DNA from: Macrocystis pyrifera
Lineage: Eukaryota; Sar; Phaeophyceae; Laminariales; Laminariaceae
Reading direction: 5' to 3'
Assembly: GCA_031763025.1 (NCBI GenBank)
Contig: JASSKH010000031.1
Location: 6,105,458-6,169,457, forward strand
DNA length: 64,000 bases
Below are positions 19,042-28,867 of this stretch, one piece after another (the stretch's first letter is position 1; each line of letters starts with the position of its first letter). The notes below the pieces were generated by a model, which saw only the letters and a program-made list of their open reading frames with translations, had not been told where the DNA came from and searched no databases. The position numbers and the translations under genes were made by a program.

Positions 19042-19391
19042 GTCCCCGGTGGCTTGGTAGGTGGTCCGCGTGCCTATCAAGATCAATTTCGTGGGTTCAA
19101 ATCTCACCGAGTGCATGCTCGTAGGGACTTTTTCTTGCATAAAAAATTGATAAGCGGAAAGCGCGAGAGCGTGAGTTAGCTACATTCGATGAAAATCGAC
19201 GAGCAGTGGGAATGCTGAACCCTATGCGCGATAAAAAATAAAGGCACGTACCGGGGGGGAGAAGGGAAGACACCTGTGACCACGGCTTGTCCAGAAGATC
19301 GTCGAGGGTAAAACCTCCTACGAGTGGGCTGGAAAGTAGAAGTGATGATGAAAAAAAAAACAAAAACAAAAAAAACAAAAACAAAAAAAAA
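19042..19391 (+). mobile_element. tRNA-derived SINE, copy 2 (nested in the CAG array)
   Basis: About 80-85% similar by eye to the copy at 7331: same start (GTCCCCGGT), A-box-like GGCTTGGTAGGTGG, B box GGTTCAAATCT, ATGAAAATCGACGAGCAGTG and AATAAAGGCACGTACC, and an A-rich AAAAACAAAAACAAAA tail. It splits one array module: GTACCCTAGTA lies just before it and ATGCCGCCATCGCGAAACTAC just after, which are adjacent in intact modules. The SINE therefore entered after the array formed. Confidence 0.87.
19051..19103 (+). promoter_or_regulatory. Pol III type-2 internal promoter of SINE copy 2
   Basis: A-box-like GGCTTGGTAGGTGG and B box GGTTCAAATCT at 19093-19103. The B box has G-to-A changes relative to copy 1 and may be weaker. 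Confidence 0.6.
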
Positions 19392-19690
19392 ATGCCGCCA
19401 TCGCGAAACTACGGAATTTTATTGACGATCCGAAAATATGTACACTTCCAGCATGACGCACGGCAACAACGCAGCAGCACTACAGCAGCAGCAAGTGCAC
19501 AGCAGCAGCAAGTGCATAGGAGCAGCAGGTGCACAGCAGCAGCACTCATGGCGTGGCGCTGACAGCAGCAGCAGCAGCAGCAGCAGCAGCCGAAACGAGC
19601 AAAGGGGATACGTAGGGTCACCAAAACATGTACACATAGAAATCGTGCGCACCGAAAATGCACCACAGTAGCAGCAGCACTCACATCGTT
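19392..19690. repeat. Composite CAG-rich array (right part)
   Basis: Resumes the module interrupted by the SINE (CGCGAAACTACGG, TTGACGATCCGAAAATATGT, ACGGCAACAACGCAGCAGC) and ends in further CAG runs at about 19480-19680. Confidence 0.8.
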
Positions 19691-19940
19691 CGGTGCAGCG
19701 GTGACGGCGACAGCTGAATCCTTCGTTCCTTCGTTCACGTCCCGCAAACGGTTGTGCATGTGCGCGTTCGCGTGCACTGTGTAAGAGGAGCCGACACAAC
19801 GCACGAAGGGGAAAGAACGAGCATGGATGAGTCCAAAAAATAAAAAACGCTTTGAGGTAGGTTTGTATGCAAAAAGGCAATTGAAAACCCCCAAAAAACG
19901 TACTGGCAACAGACAGCATTCATAGACCCAAGACACTCAC

Positions 19941-20195
19941 CACTGTCAGCAGTCTCGAGGGAGTACGAGACAGTCCCTTCCTTGATCGGGCAAGCACATA
20001 ACTCGCAGTTGGTTGCCCAATACAGGATGATCCCGCCACCATCGCACATGAGATCCTCGCAGGTGGCGAAGGCCACGTTTTTGCCACCAGGCGCGGAGTT
20101 CTTGGGCAAGTAAGTAAGTGCTGGTCCGTGCACCGGTCGCAAACAACAGTCGGCACCAGGTCGGTCTTTGTCGTTGCCGCTCTCTTGCCAGAGGG
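19941..20195 (-). CDS. Possible exon of a Cys-rich protein
   Basis: A minus-strand frame with balanced composition unlike the surrounding repeats. It includes GADCCLRPVHGPALTYLPK, KNVAFATCEDLMCDGG, YWATNCELCACPIKEG and SYSLETADSG. The six or more Cys, two as C-x2-C-x-C, suggest an extracellular or metal-binding segment. It ends at a good 5' splice site (AGTG|GTGAGTGT, GT at 19939-19940). Possible 3' splice sites are TTGCCCAAG|AACTCC (exon start 20100) and CTCTGGCAAG|AGAGCGG (about 20190). I do not recognise the family, and no partner exon was found. Confidence 0.35.
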
Positions 20196-20529
20196 CGAGG
20201 ACCACGCGCCTCTCGACGAGGGGGAGGTGAGCTTAGGGGGCGTGGAGAAGGGAGAGGCGGGGGTTGCAGCACAGCAGCAAGCAGCTTGGCCGCCTACAGC
20301 TGCATCTAGATGCCGTTCGTCGAAGGCGAGACGCCTCTTCTAGGCGTTGTGCGAAGAGCTGTCTATTGTCTATTGGTTGCAGTTTGCGAAGAAAGAAGAA
20401 AGGTTGTTTGGCTGTTTGGCTGTTCGGCTGTTTCAAAGAAGAAGGGCTGTTTGCGAAGAGCTGTCTATCAGTCGGTCTGTCTGCCAAGAGCTAGCAAGTG
20501 ACAACGACCTCAAAAATCGTAATTATAGT
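20196..20529. other. Unassigned stretch with short internal repeats
   Basis: TTGTTTGGCTGTTTGGCTGT and two GCGAAGAGCTGTCTAT copies (about 20350 and 20454) form a local imperfect duplication. No gene. Confidence 0.5.
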
Positions 20530-20587
20530 TGTATCTATATAGTTTTTTGCATGTACCGTAGGTCCTATTTACTATGGTCCCCCGTAA
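20530..20587 (+). mobile_element. TA-MITE family 1, copy 8 (right half only)
   Basis: ATATAGTTTTTTGCATGTAC leads into CGTAGGTCCTATTTACTATG and the terminus GTCCCCCGTAA, followed by TA. The left TIR and left core are absent. Confidence 0.75.
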
Positions 20588-20639
20588 TAGTGACAAGCGG
20601 CTTGAAGTCACCTTATGTATTGCCGTACTCGCCCTATAG

Positions 20640-20720
20640 CCGAATAGCACCTAAATAGATACCAGGTAAGGCGCAAACGCCTTATATAGGTACCATGCCT
20701 GAATAATCAGGTGCATCGCC
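20640..20720. repeat. Palindromic AAGGCG/CGCCTT cluster 1
   Basis: GGTAAGGCGCAAACGCCTTATATAGGTACC and CAGGTGCATCGCCTTG give two short nested hairpins. Similar words reappear at 21970-22160. Confidence 0.5.
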
Positions 20721-20764
20721 TTGTATTATAGGTAATTCCAGCCATGTACCAAACACAGCAGCTT

Positions 20765-21035
20765 TTGAGTGCCAACTTTCAGATTGGGAGCTGCGAGAGA
20801 ACGTGTGTCCTATCGTGTTCCCATGGCATGTTTTTTTCTCGCAAGCTTGACGTCTATCGAAATGGAGTTAGATCGTGATGATCTGCGATGGAGGGCAACC
20901 TGCGAAGGAGGGCAGCTATTAATAGCTGTGGACGTACAGTATACACAATGAAGCCCGCTGCCTTTTAACATATTATCGTCATTTATTGCAGCATCGTACC
21001 GTACTGCACCTAGGTCCAACACGCCTTGCATAAAT
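20765..21035. repeat. Dispersed repeat D1, copy 2
   Basis: Diverged match to 7855-8075, with ordered shared words (GAGCTGCGAGAGAACG, GCAAGCTTGACGTC, AGCTGTGGAC, GTACCGTAC). It carries one of the six CTATTAATAG palindromes (20916-20925), which the other copy lacks. Confidence 0.6.
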
Positions 21036-21224
21036 CCACGAAAAACGCCGCAGACACGGATACACTTAAATACTACGAGCTAGACATCAGCACCGCCCTG
21101 ACGATCCCCGAACATGATGTGTACATGTATTTTTCTCTGCGATGCACCTTTAACGTCCACTCTCTTGGCCGGTCTCTTCTAGGCGTAGGCCCTCACGGAA
21201 GCTAGTTTTGGCCGGCGTAGAATG

Positions 21225-21335
21225 GGGGCTACTGTCCCGTTTATTACCGTAGTCCCGTTTTGGGGACAAAAAAGTCAGTATTTGACTGGTTTGTCCCCAA
21301 AATCGGGACCGACTGCAGTTCTAAATGGGTTAAGG
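21225..21335. mobile_element. Short hairpin element family 2, copy 1
   Basis: GTCCCGTTTTGGGGACAAA (from 21252) pairs with TTTGTCCCCAAAATCGGGAC (to 21308) around a loop containing TATTTGACTGG. CGACTGCAGTTCTAAATGGG follows. The copy at 23335-23445 shares the arm, loop and flank words. Target duplication not determined. Confidence 0.65.
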
Positions 21336-21960
21336 CGGGGGGTGAATCAAGGTTATTGATTTGCAACCGCGCAGAGTCACTCGGGCGAGGGGCCGTCCAA
21401 TATATTTGGACTCACACGGTTTTATGGTTTTGGTTTCGCGATATGTACCGCCATGGGCTTGGTTGTCAGGTTCGCCAAAACAAACTGGTTTCAAGTCCAG
21501 TTTTGAGCGAGGCAAAGGACCACTCGCCCGAGTGGCCTAAAAAAACGGTACGAAGTGAGGCTAAAGCCAATTAGATTCCTTCTCATAGGACCAACCACAC
21601 GCGGGCCACGCCGAATTCTCCGATGTATATTTTATTATTCGACGAAACAAAACACATGGGTGCGGTAAAAGCGGCTCAGGAAAGAGAGATGTATTCGGAC
21701 GGGGGAGAGGGCATGATTATGTGAGGTCGTGGGTTTCGTCTTGGAGGAGAGATGGATTTGAACGGGGAGGGGGGGCGCATGGCGTCTCGTCGTTGCTGCT
21801 GGCTTTGGCGTACTCTCGCAACTGACCGACGGTCGCTAACATACCTGAACAACCATATATATTGCACGGGGAGCTGTAGTAGCAGTTGCGAGAGCAGTGC
21901 ACGGTTTGTGTGGCGAGGGGAGGGGTGGTGCCTTCGTCTGACTTGATATTTTTTTTTCAT
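21336..21960. other. Unassigned stretch
   Basis: Two moderate frames (21260-21574 plus, 21676-21960 minus) lack recognisable domains. A good match GGTTTCAAGTCCAG at 21488-21501 resembles a B box, but there is no matching A box or tRNA fold. Confidence 0.35.
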
Positions 21961-21969
21961 GTCGGATTC

Positions 21970-22160
21970 GTCCGAGTAAGGCGATCGCTCGCCTTCTATA
22001 GGTACTATTAATAGTGCGTATATAGCTGTATGTAGTACCTATGCAGGGCGAGCTATATATGCGCGGTACCTATATAAGGCGACTCGCCCTGCATAAGCTC
22101 CTAGTCATGTCAAGCTATCTTAGGTAGGTCGCCTTCTAACTGTACTCGCCTAAAAAAGTA
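21970..22160. repeat. Palindromic AAGGCG/CGCCTT cluster 2
   Basis: AAGGCGATCGCTCGCCTT, then CTATTAATAG (22005-22014), GGTACCTATATAAGGCGACTCG and AGGTCGCCTTCTAACTGTAC. Several overlapping hairpins are possible. Related to 20640-20720. Confidence 0.55.
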
Positions 22161-23334
22161 TCCCTTACGACGGAACCACCACTGGACACAAATCTCGATC
22201 TCTACGTGGTTTTGGTTGGGGGCAATTCGTCTCAATCTGTTCAATTATAGAGCCATGTATTGGCCCGAATCTATCCGCCGGCCAATCATGTACTCCGCGT
22301 GATTTTATACAGCCAATTATTCTGCTCGAAGAACGAATATATCGAAGGGATTGCGCAGGCGGCGTCGCGAGACCATTAGAGTGCGTTTTTCATGTGTGTG
22401 GGCAGTGCCATAGAAGGGGTGGTGCCTTATTTTTTCAGTTCCTCACACGAGAAGCTCAACATGCGGCAGGCGGCAAAATATGCTCAAGGCGAGACTACCG
22501 GAAACGGTAGGGCGAAAGCAAGACATTGTGCCGTATGAGCTGTTCACAGTGGAATTTCGACTAGTGGAGCATACTTGGTGCTACAGTTTGACATTCATCG
22601 TACGTACGCCACCAGAGGGCATACAACCTACGCATATATAGCTTTAGCCGATGTTCAAAGGCAGTACAATTTTCCGGAACGAGTAGATGCCTGCGTGGTT
22701 TGCGCGTGGCAAGCTAGAGGATGAGTATTGCGCAAGTAATAGTTGTCCCTATCAGGGAGAACTACGAACAGGTATACTATTCAATCATAACGCATTTCCA
22801 GCCGTGTTTTGGGCGATCGAAGAAACAGCGATAAATGAGGAAGGACGGCAACGACGGTCGACTCCTTCTCTTCAAGAGCATCCTCATGTGGTAATATTGG
22901 GCGGTGTTCGTCGATGGTATGTATTGTTTGGACTTTGGAAGCGAGGCCATGATTGGATCGAACAACTCCACCGGCCTGGTGTCCTTCGAAAAATCATACC
23001 TTGTAGCGAACCGCTTGTAAACGTCCGACCAGCGCCTTGAATATGTTGTTGTGTCCACCACCTCGGAACGATTGATGGTTAAAATTCTAAACCTTTTAAC
23101 CGTGCTGTGTTTTTAGGAGAAAAGAACTAGCGCGTACAGCTTACGCCGGCGTCCACGGCTCCGCTCTTTATTTACTCTAGGCCGCCAATGATGTTGCACA
23201 GTAGGATCCACTAAACAAAGACAGACTGCTGGAGCAGACAGACCCACTACTTGATTACAGTGTGGTTCTAACAACGAAAAACACCAGTATGAGCAATCCT
23301 TAGAACTCCATCATGACACCACCCTTTAAACGCC
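22161..23334. other. Unassigned stretch
   Basis: Overlapping frames at 22687-23040 (plus) and 22777-23061 (minus, containing VELFDPIMASLPKSKQY) look moderately protein-like but match nothing I recognise. No other feature. Confidence 0.3.
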
Positions 23335-23445
23335 TCGAGCTAACCCTCTTAAGGAAAACTGCAGTCCCGTTTGTGGGGAAAAAACACTTGAGAATTTGAC
23401 TGGTTTGTCCCCCAATACGTGACTGCAGTCCTAAAACGATTAAGC
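23335..23445. mobile_element. Short hairpin element family 2, copy 2
   Basis: Inverted ends AACTGCAGTCCCGTTTGTGG and CCCCAATACGTGACTGCAGT enclose AATTTGACTGGTTTGTCCCC. Outer flanks (TTAAGG / CGATTAAG) are also partly inverted. Related to 21225-21335. Confidence 0.65.
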
Positions 23446-24239
23446 CCATTTAGGTGGCACGTAGTTCAGAGCTCGCCGCTGAGCAAGACTGCATATCCAG
23501 TTTTCCCAGCGTCCCCCATAACGTGGGCCTTTTCATACTCCTGTTGGAATTTTCCTTAGTAGTGGGCCTATGTGCTGTTGGGGCCAGCGGAAGATGAGGT
23601 GTTCGCCACCTCCTTATTAATGCGCGGGGGGATGCAGGCTTTTTCCCGCTATCGTGCCGAAGATCCGAGGATGCAGTTCGGGAAAAGCTTCGAACGCAGG
23701 AAGTGAATAAGACAACAATACGTATGCGACGACGATAGGGCGACTTCGAGCAGTGTTGCTAGTTGTCGCTACGTAGAACGAAGATGACTGAATAAATTTA
23801 GATGTATACATACATATTCGTTTTGTAGAACATGACCCCGGATGAATGAATGACGTCCGGCGAAAGATTATAGGAAAAGGAAGAGCGATATACTCTGCAA
23901 TGTATGCCAGAAATGAATTTTTGGCAAGAAATCTACGCGACAGCGCCTGCACCAACGTGCGGCTCGACGGTATTGGGCCGTGTATTCCTTCCATGAATTG
24001 GCAGTTTAATGATGTGGGTTTATGAAATGCATGGCACCACGCACTGGGTAGTGTGCTGTAAGTCTCCTTGTTCCTGGGCGCGCTTCTCCCCCGATGCCGG
24101 GCCTTGCTTACTGTAGAATCAGAACCCAACCAAAGACAGTTTCGTGGGAAGCAGCTATTGTATGTGCCCATCATTCAAACCTCCAATGTTATTTGAAGAG
24201 ACAAACACACAAGTGGTTCGCTTGATCACACACAACATA
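23446..24239. other. Unassigned stretch with open minus frame
   Basis: A 185-codon minus-strand frame (23617-24174) and a plus-strand reading around 23870-24020 (IIGKGRAIYSAMYARNEFLA) overlap. Neither has a recognisable domain. Confidence 0.25.
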
Positions 24240-24420
24240 AGGCCGCGGCCCGGCCCAGCCCATGACAGTTTCAAATCTTCAAGGCCCGGCCCGCCCGACC
24301 CACTACATTAGCAGCGAGTCGGGCGGACCCGCCATTTCCGTGGGCCGGCTTATTGATTCGCCGGGCCATCCCGTGGATTCGACAGGGCGGCCCACGGGCC
24401 GACCCATGTGTTATCCCATA
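24240..24420. repeat. GGCCC-rich degenerate repeat 1
   Basis: Repeated GGCCCGGCCC and CGGGCCG words (for example 24246-24258, 24280-24300, 24355-24410). The same composition returns at 25345-25715. Confidence 0.7.
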
Positions 24421-25029
24421 TTTAAAGGTACTGACGTTCTCTTTTTATATAATTTCTCTGTTTTTTCCAAGGGTACAGTCCCCAAACAAAACATCGACAC
24501 CCCACTTTGTTTTCGAGTCCCAGACAAGGGATGCATACTAAAACCAAAGTAAACACACCTGAAAAAAACGCGTTTTATTTACTTTCTGACTCAACATCTC
24601 AACCCTCTAGTTCGTTCCCAATCCCAGCAACGTAGCGAGTTTGCCCCCGTCCTTCTCCTTTTTTTCATGCACCCCGGATTTTTCGTTTTTTTCTTCGCTC
24701 TGGCTTCCTTGCGACAAGCTGCTTCCGGCCCATGAGGTACGCATACCCACTACCCACACAGTTCTGCTCCACCAACGGCCCAGTCCGATGGCTTCTGTCC
24801 CGGCTGGTGGACCACCACCACTCTTTCAACTGTTGCGATGCCCGCAGCAGCGGCAGCACCCATCTGTTGCTGCAACACCTACCTGCTGCTGCATTAACAC
24901 CTATTAATAGATGCTATCGAGCTAGCGTTGTCATCCGAAGAGAGCAAAGACAGCGACATATATCTTGTGGCGGGGGCTTCCCATCCATGCCACGGCAGCA
25001 ATGCTCATCATCCCCAGTTCGGCAGCGAG

Positions 25030-25279
25030 ACACACGGAGGTGAACGTCGCTGCAACTTTAGGTCAGAAGATGTCCCTTGTCTGGGTCTACTTCTCGAAGT
25101 TGTCACCAGCGGTTACGCCCTGGCCTAACCACGGTAATAACGTCACACGTTGCCTTCGTCGCCAAGACGGCAAGGAGCATCCTCTTTACGCTCACAACAG
25201 CACCAAGGCTTTGACCAGATATTTACGCAGGGACCACGAAGCGGCTAGCGAACTGGTTCTCGCCGTGGGGAGCAGATGA
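25030..25279 (+). pseudogene. Possible BED-type zinc-finger remnant (hAT-like)
   Basis: One plus-strand frame reads KMSLVWVYFSKL, then TRCLRRQDGKEHPLYAHNST and KALTRYLRRDH. The spacing of an S-VW-YF opening and an STxxLxRYLxRDH ending recalls the BED finger at the N-terminus of hAT transposases. The expected Cys pair is incomplete, and no transposase core follows before the TGA at 25277-25279. Treat this as a weak resemblance. Confidence 0.3.
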
Positions 25280-25344
25280 GCATAGGCGAAGAGTCAGCGC
25301 ACAAAGGAAATCGTCAAGGCATCAGGTAGTGCACAACAATTCAT

Positions 25345-25715
25345 GGGTCGCGGCCCGGGCCGGCCCACGAAAACAGGTAGGCCGCCTCACGGGCAGGGTA
25401 GAGCGGCCCATATATAGGTCACATCTCATTGTTCACGGCCCGGCCCGGCCCGTCAACTTCGAGATGGTAGGCCGCGACCTGACCCGGCCCTTCAAACGAC
25501 TTTGATCCTGGACCGCCGCCCGGCCCGGCCCATAACTTGTTCATATTTTCATGGCCCGGCCCCGCCCGACCCATCACATTTTCGACTTTCGCGGCCCGGC
25601 CCGGCCTAGCCCATCACATTCTTGAAATATTAGGTCCGGCCCGGCCCGGCTAGGCCCGACCCATCACAATTTTCAGACCGGCCTCGCCTGGTTCGGTTCG
25701 GACCACCGGCCCATG
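25345..25715. repeat. GGCCC-rich degenerate minisatellite 2
   Basis: Seven or so units of roughly 45-55 bp built from CGGCCCGGCCCGGCCCATCA followed by an AT-richer spacer such as CATTTTCGACTTT. Very GC-skewed relative to its surroundings. Confidence 0.8.
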
Positions 25716-26286
25716 GCAAACACTTTTTCAGGCGCTCTTCCGCAGGGGGCGCGGCATTCAACGACCCCCGGCGGTAAAGTGATGATCGAAAAACAGAAAA
25801 AAAAATACATCACCGGGTGTGCTCATGTTGAGGGTGTGTGTTGAGGGAGGGGCGCTCGCTCTATCGTACGTATACACTGTAAAACGGTCCACAATGAGTG
25901 ACGACAATATGAGAGATGGCGCAAACAAGCCTGGTCTTCGATAGACTCGAGCACTCGCAGCAGCAGCGAGCGATCGTTAACTCTTCAGCGGTTCCGGGAA
26001 TAGTGTATGCGATGCGGCAGAGCGCGAGTATCAAGCAAGAAAAGAAGACGAGTGCGTATTAAATGTGAACATCAGTATCCCAGCAATATTTCCGATGCGA
26101 AGGAAATACCCGGTGTGTTGCGGAACACCGTAGGGCGATGCACATCTCGTTCGTGCCAGACGTCGGATGATACGACAGGCACAGCATGATCATGGCATGA
26201 CTCGAGAGGTCTACGTTGTTTACATTTGTTTTTTACTCCCATAAAAGTCAGCCGTGTGAGCAAAATTTGCTTCCGTTAACTTCACT

Positions 26287-26600
26287 TTCTATTTTACTCC
26301 CACATAATTGTTTTTGCCTCCATGGGACTTGTGTCGCTTCCATGGAAGTACGTGAGAACGTCCACCAATCATGGTCCACCAATCATGGATTAGATCAGGG
26401 TAGTTGGGTCCACAACATCTGTTGTCCTTGTTGTACGCACTTCCTTCCATGCAAGTTGCGACGCATTTCCATCGGAGTATACTTGAAACGTCAGCGCCAG
26501 CGAATTTACTTCCATGGAAGCAAACCACCTCCGTGGAAGTAGTTTGTTTAACCCATTGATATGCTTCTGCTGACATCGAAATATATGATACACTTTCTTC
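26287..26600. repeat. TTCCATGGAAG palindrome cluster 1
   Basis: Repeated near-palindromic CTTCCATGGAAG words: exact at about 26338 and 26513, with variants such as CCTCCATGGGAC, CTTCCATGCAAG, CTCCGTGGAAG and TTCATGGAAG. They are dispersed over ~300 bp rather than strictly tandem. Confidence 0.7.
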
Positions 26601-27662
26601 ATGGAAGACGTGAAAACTTCATTTATTGGTGAAGGTGGAAGCTTTCACCAAATGCCGACAACCGAAGCTTCCACACCCACGTCCTGTAGAAACTACCATC
26701 AGCTTCCACAGGAATCCGCCGACTGCCCCAATACTTCCACTGGTGTTCGCGAAGTTCCGATTATGGTTTGGCTTGGCCTATTTCTACTCTCCCGATCTCA
26801 AACAATATTCAATTCCCTAAATAAGGACCCAAAATCGGCTGATATGGCCCATATCCTCATAAACAAATCGGACTGGGTTTGGCTTCTCGGGTTTCGATTA
26901 GGATCGTAAATTTATTGGCCAGCATAACTCCGAGTTGCCCCGGACTAATGAAAACATTGTATTCAGCAAGAAACTATAATCATCTACGTCACGTACTCAT
27001 TCATACGTACGGCGTACCCCAGCAGCCAGAAGGAGAGAGGCATGATACATGGGCTGCCTCACACCATCAAGCTAGCTAACATAGCGCACGACCCATTCGG
27101 GGAGTCCGTGTCAACGCCAGGCCCCCGCAAAGGCCGGCAAAGTCATGCGGCAATATGCGTCGGAGGGCTGGCAGGGTGCAGCTTTAACATCGTTGACTGC
27201 GCTGTGTGCGTTGTGGACTGCTGCTGAAGTTGTTGCTCTGCTGTGCTGCTTGTTCTTACTGCGGCAAAAAAGTAGTGGTACTCTGGTCTCAGGGGCGTGT
27301 TACCGCACCACACGCACACCCACAGCGTGCCTGCGCACGCACAGCACGGCGGGCCCCGGTTGCATCGATCGGCACTCTGCGCGTGACTGCCATAGAGCAC
27401 AGAGCGCACGCACACGCAGCGAGCCACGCAGCAGCAGCAGCGGGTAGCATCTCGCACGAAGCTGTTGGTGCTCCATTTTTTCGTACTTTCATTTCGTTAT
27501 TTGTCGGTTGTTGCTGTGTACCAAATTCCTAGGATTTCATTTCCAGTTCAAAACCGAAATGCTCGTTTTGGGTTCCCGCAAGCAGTTTCAAACCCGATTC
27601 TGTTTTGGATTGGTGAATAGCCTCTGGTTCTTGACCCAACCATAACCTTTTCTTTCACGAAC

Positions 27663-27970
27663 GCCTTACTTCCATGCAAGTAAATGTGGGAGAAATGAAA
27701 TGTGGGAGAAACGTTCCCCTTCCACGGAAGTTGTTTCACTTCCATGGAAAACGTTTTACTTGCACGAACACTAAGGTGAAAATTACTTTCATGGAAGTTT
27801 TGTTTGCGACTATGGAGGTGCTTTAGCTCCCATCGAAGTGGTTTTTGCGTGGAAGTGTTTCTGCTTTCATCTAAGTGGTCGTATGTCCATGAAAGTAAAA
27901 TTTACTTGCATGGAAGCGTTTTTGCTTCCATGGATAGCGCTTCCATGGATACATGTTTGCTTCCATGGTT
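27663..27970. repeat. TTCCATGGAAG palindrome cluster 2
   Basis: At least nine related words, including ACTTCCATGCAAG, ACTTCCATGGAAA, TTTCATGGAAG, TTGCATGGAAG and three GCTTCCATGG copies between 27926 and 27970. Same family as 26287-26600, 1.1 kb away. Confidence 0.72.
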
Positions 27971-28459
27971 CCTCAGATCAGGGTGACTGGTGTGAGGTTA
28001 GAAGTATGCTGCTGTTGGTGCTGCAGCAGGCCTTTTGCGCACCCGTGTTTCGCTCACGAGTACCACCCACCCCAAGAAGGGCACAGCGTGGTGCAGTCCA
28101 ATGACGACTATGTGCCCTCCCGCGGTGGGGCGCGCTTTCTTTCCAGCACAGCTGGGTGCGGCTTTATTGTACCCGCGGCAGCAAGTAATTGTGAAATTTG
28201 GCCGGGAATCATTCATCCCCTATCGCGTTGCTAGTGGACTGCCAGGCGTTATTCCTGACCCCTAGGGGTACATACAGAAAACCAGGTAATACGTAAGGTA
28301 GTCGCAAAACAAAACTCGGACGAATCTCCGAGTCGATTTTATCGAAAAAGTGGACTGAGTGCAAAAAAAACGCCAAGCGATGCGACCATAGGGCAAGATT
28401 TTCGACAAGATCTTACAACAACAAAGAACGCACTTTGGGTTCTGTGTGTGTCCCATGGT

Positions 28460-28867
28460 CTAGCTGATGGCCGGCTGAGGAAACTTCATTCGAAGATGAT
28501 CACGTTGCGTCTTGTACGGGACGGTATGGCCTACAATAGCCTCTTCCTCGTTATTGTTTTGGGGCGCGTCAGGATCCAGCAAGCTGACTGCGGCGCACAT
28601 GTGGGAGAGGGCTTTTTGGTGGGGGCGGGGTGCACCGATGTCACGCATAGGCAAAATCGTATGACCATGGGCCCTCGCATCTCTACAATGCCGGGATGGA
28701 CCACGTCGGGTTTTGACCGACCAGGCAGGCACTTCTTGCATCGAGCGCGAAGCACTGCCAAGTGTTCGGCGAGCGGCATGAAGGGCATGAAGGGCGTGAA
28801 TGGTGGGCTACATCCTCATACCACTGTGAAGACCGCTTGCGAGGTGGACGTTCTTGTACATAGGTGA
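28460..28867 (-). repeat. Dispersed repeat D2, copy 1
   Basis: Similar to 57600-57800. Shared words include CGTATGACCAT, CCCTCGCATC and GCCGGGA, in order. On the minus strand both can be read with WSVKTRRGPSR / WSVNTRNAPSR and CRDARAHGHT / CGDARVYGHT, so it is likely a decayed coding repeat. Family unknown. Confidence 0.55.

Noticed and set aside
17080..19690. Long Leu/Cys-rich and Ser/Asn-rich frames (for example 16620-17408, 17284-17871 and 18106-18591 minus)
   Set aside because: They are translations of (CAG)n/(CTG)n runs present in several frames and both strands, with no domain.
21488..21501. B-box-like GGTTTCAAGTCCAG suggesting a tRNA or SINE
   Set aside because: No A box at the right distance and no match to the SINE body.
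27143..27457. Cys-rich gene on either strand at 27.1-27.5 kb
   Set aside because: Three overlapping frames on both strands with skewed composition, no domain and no splice support.
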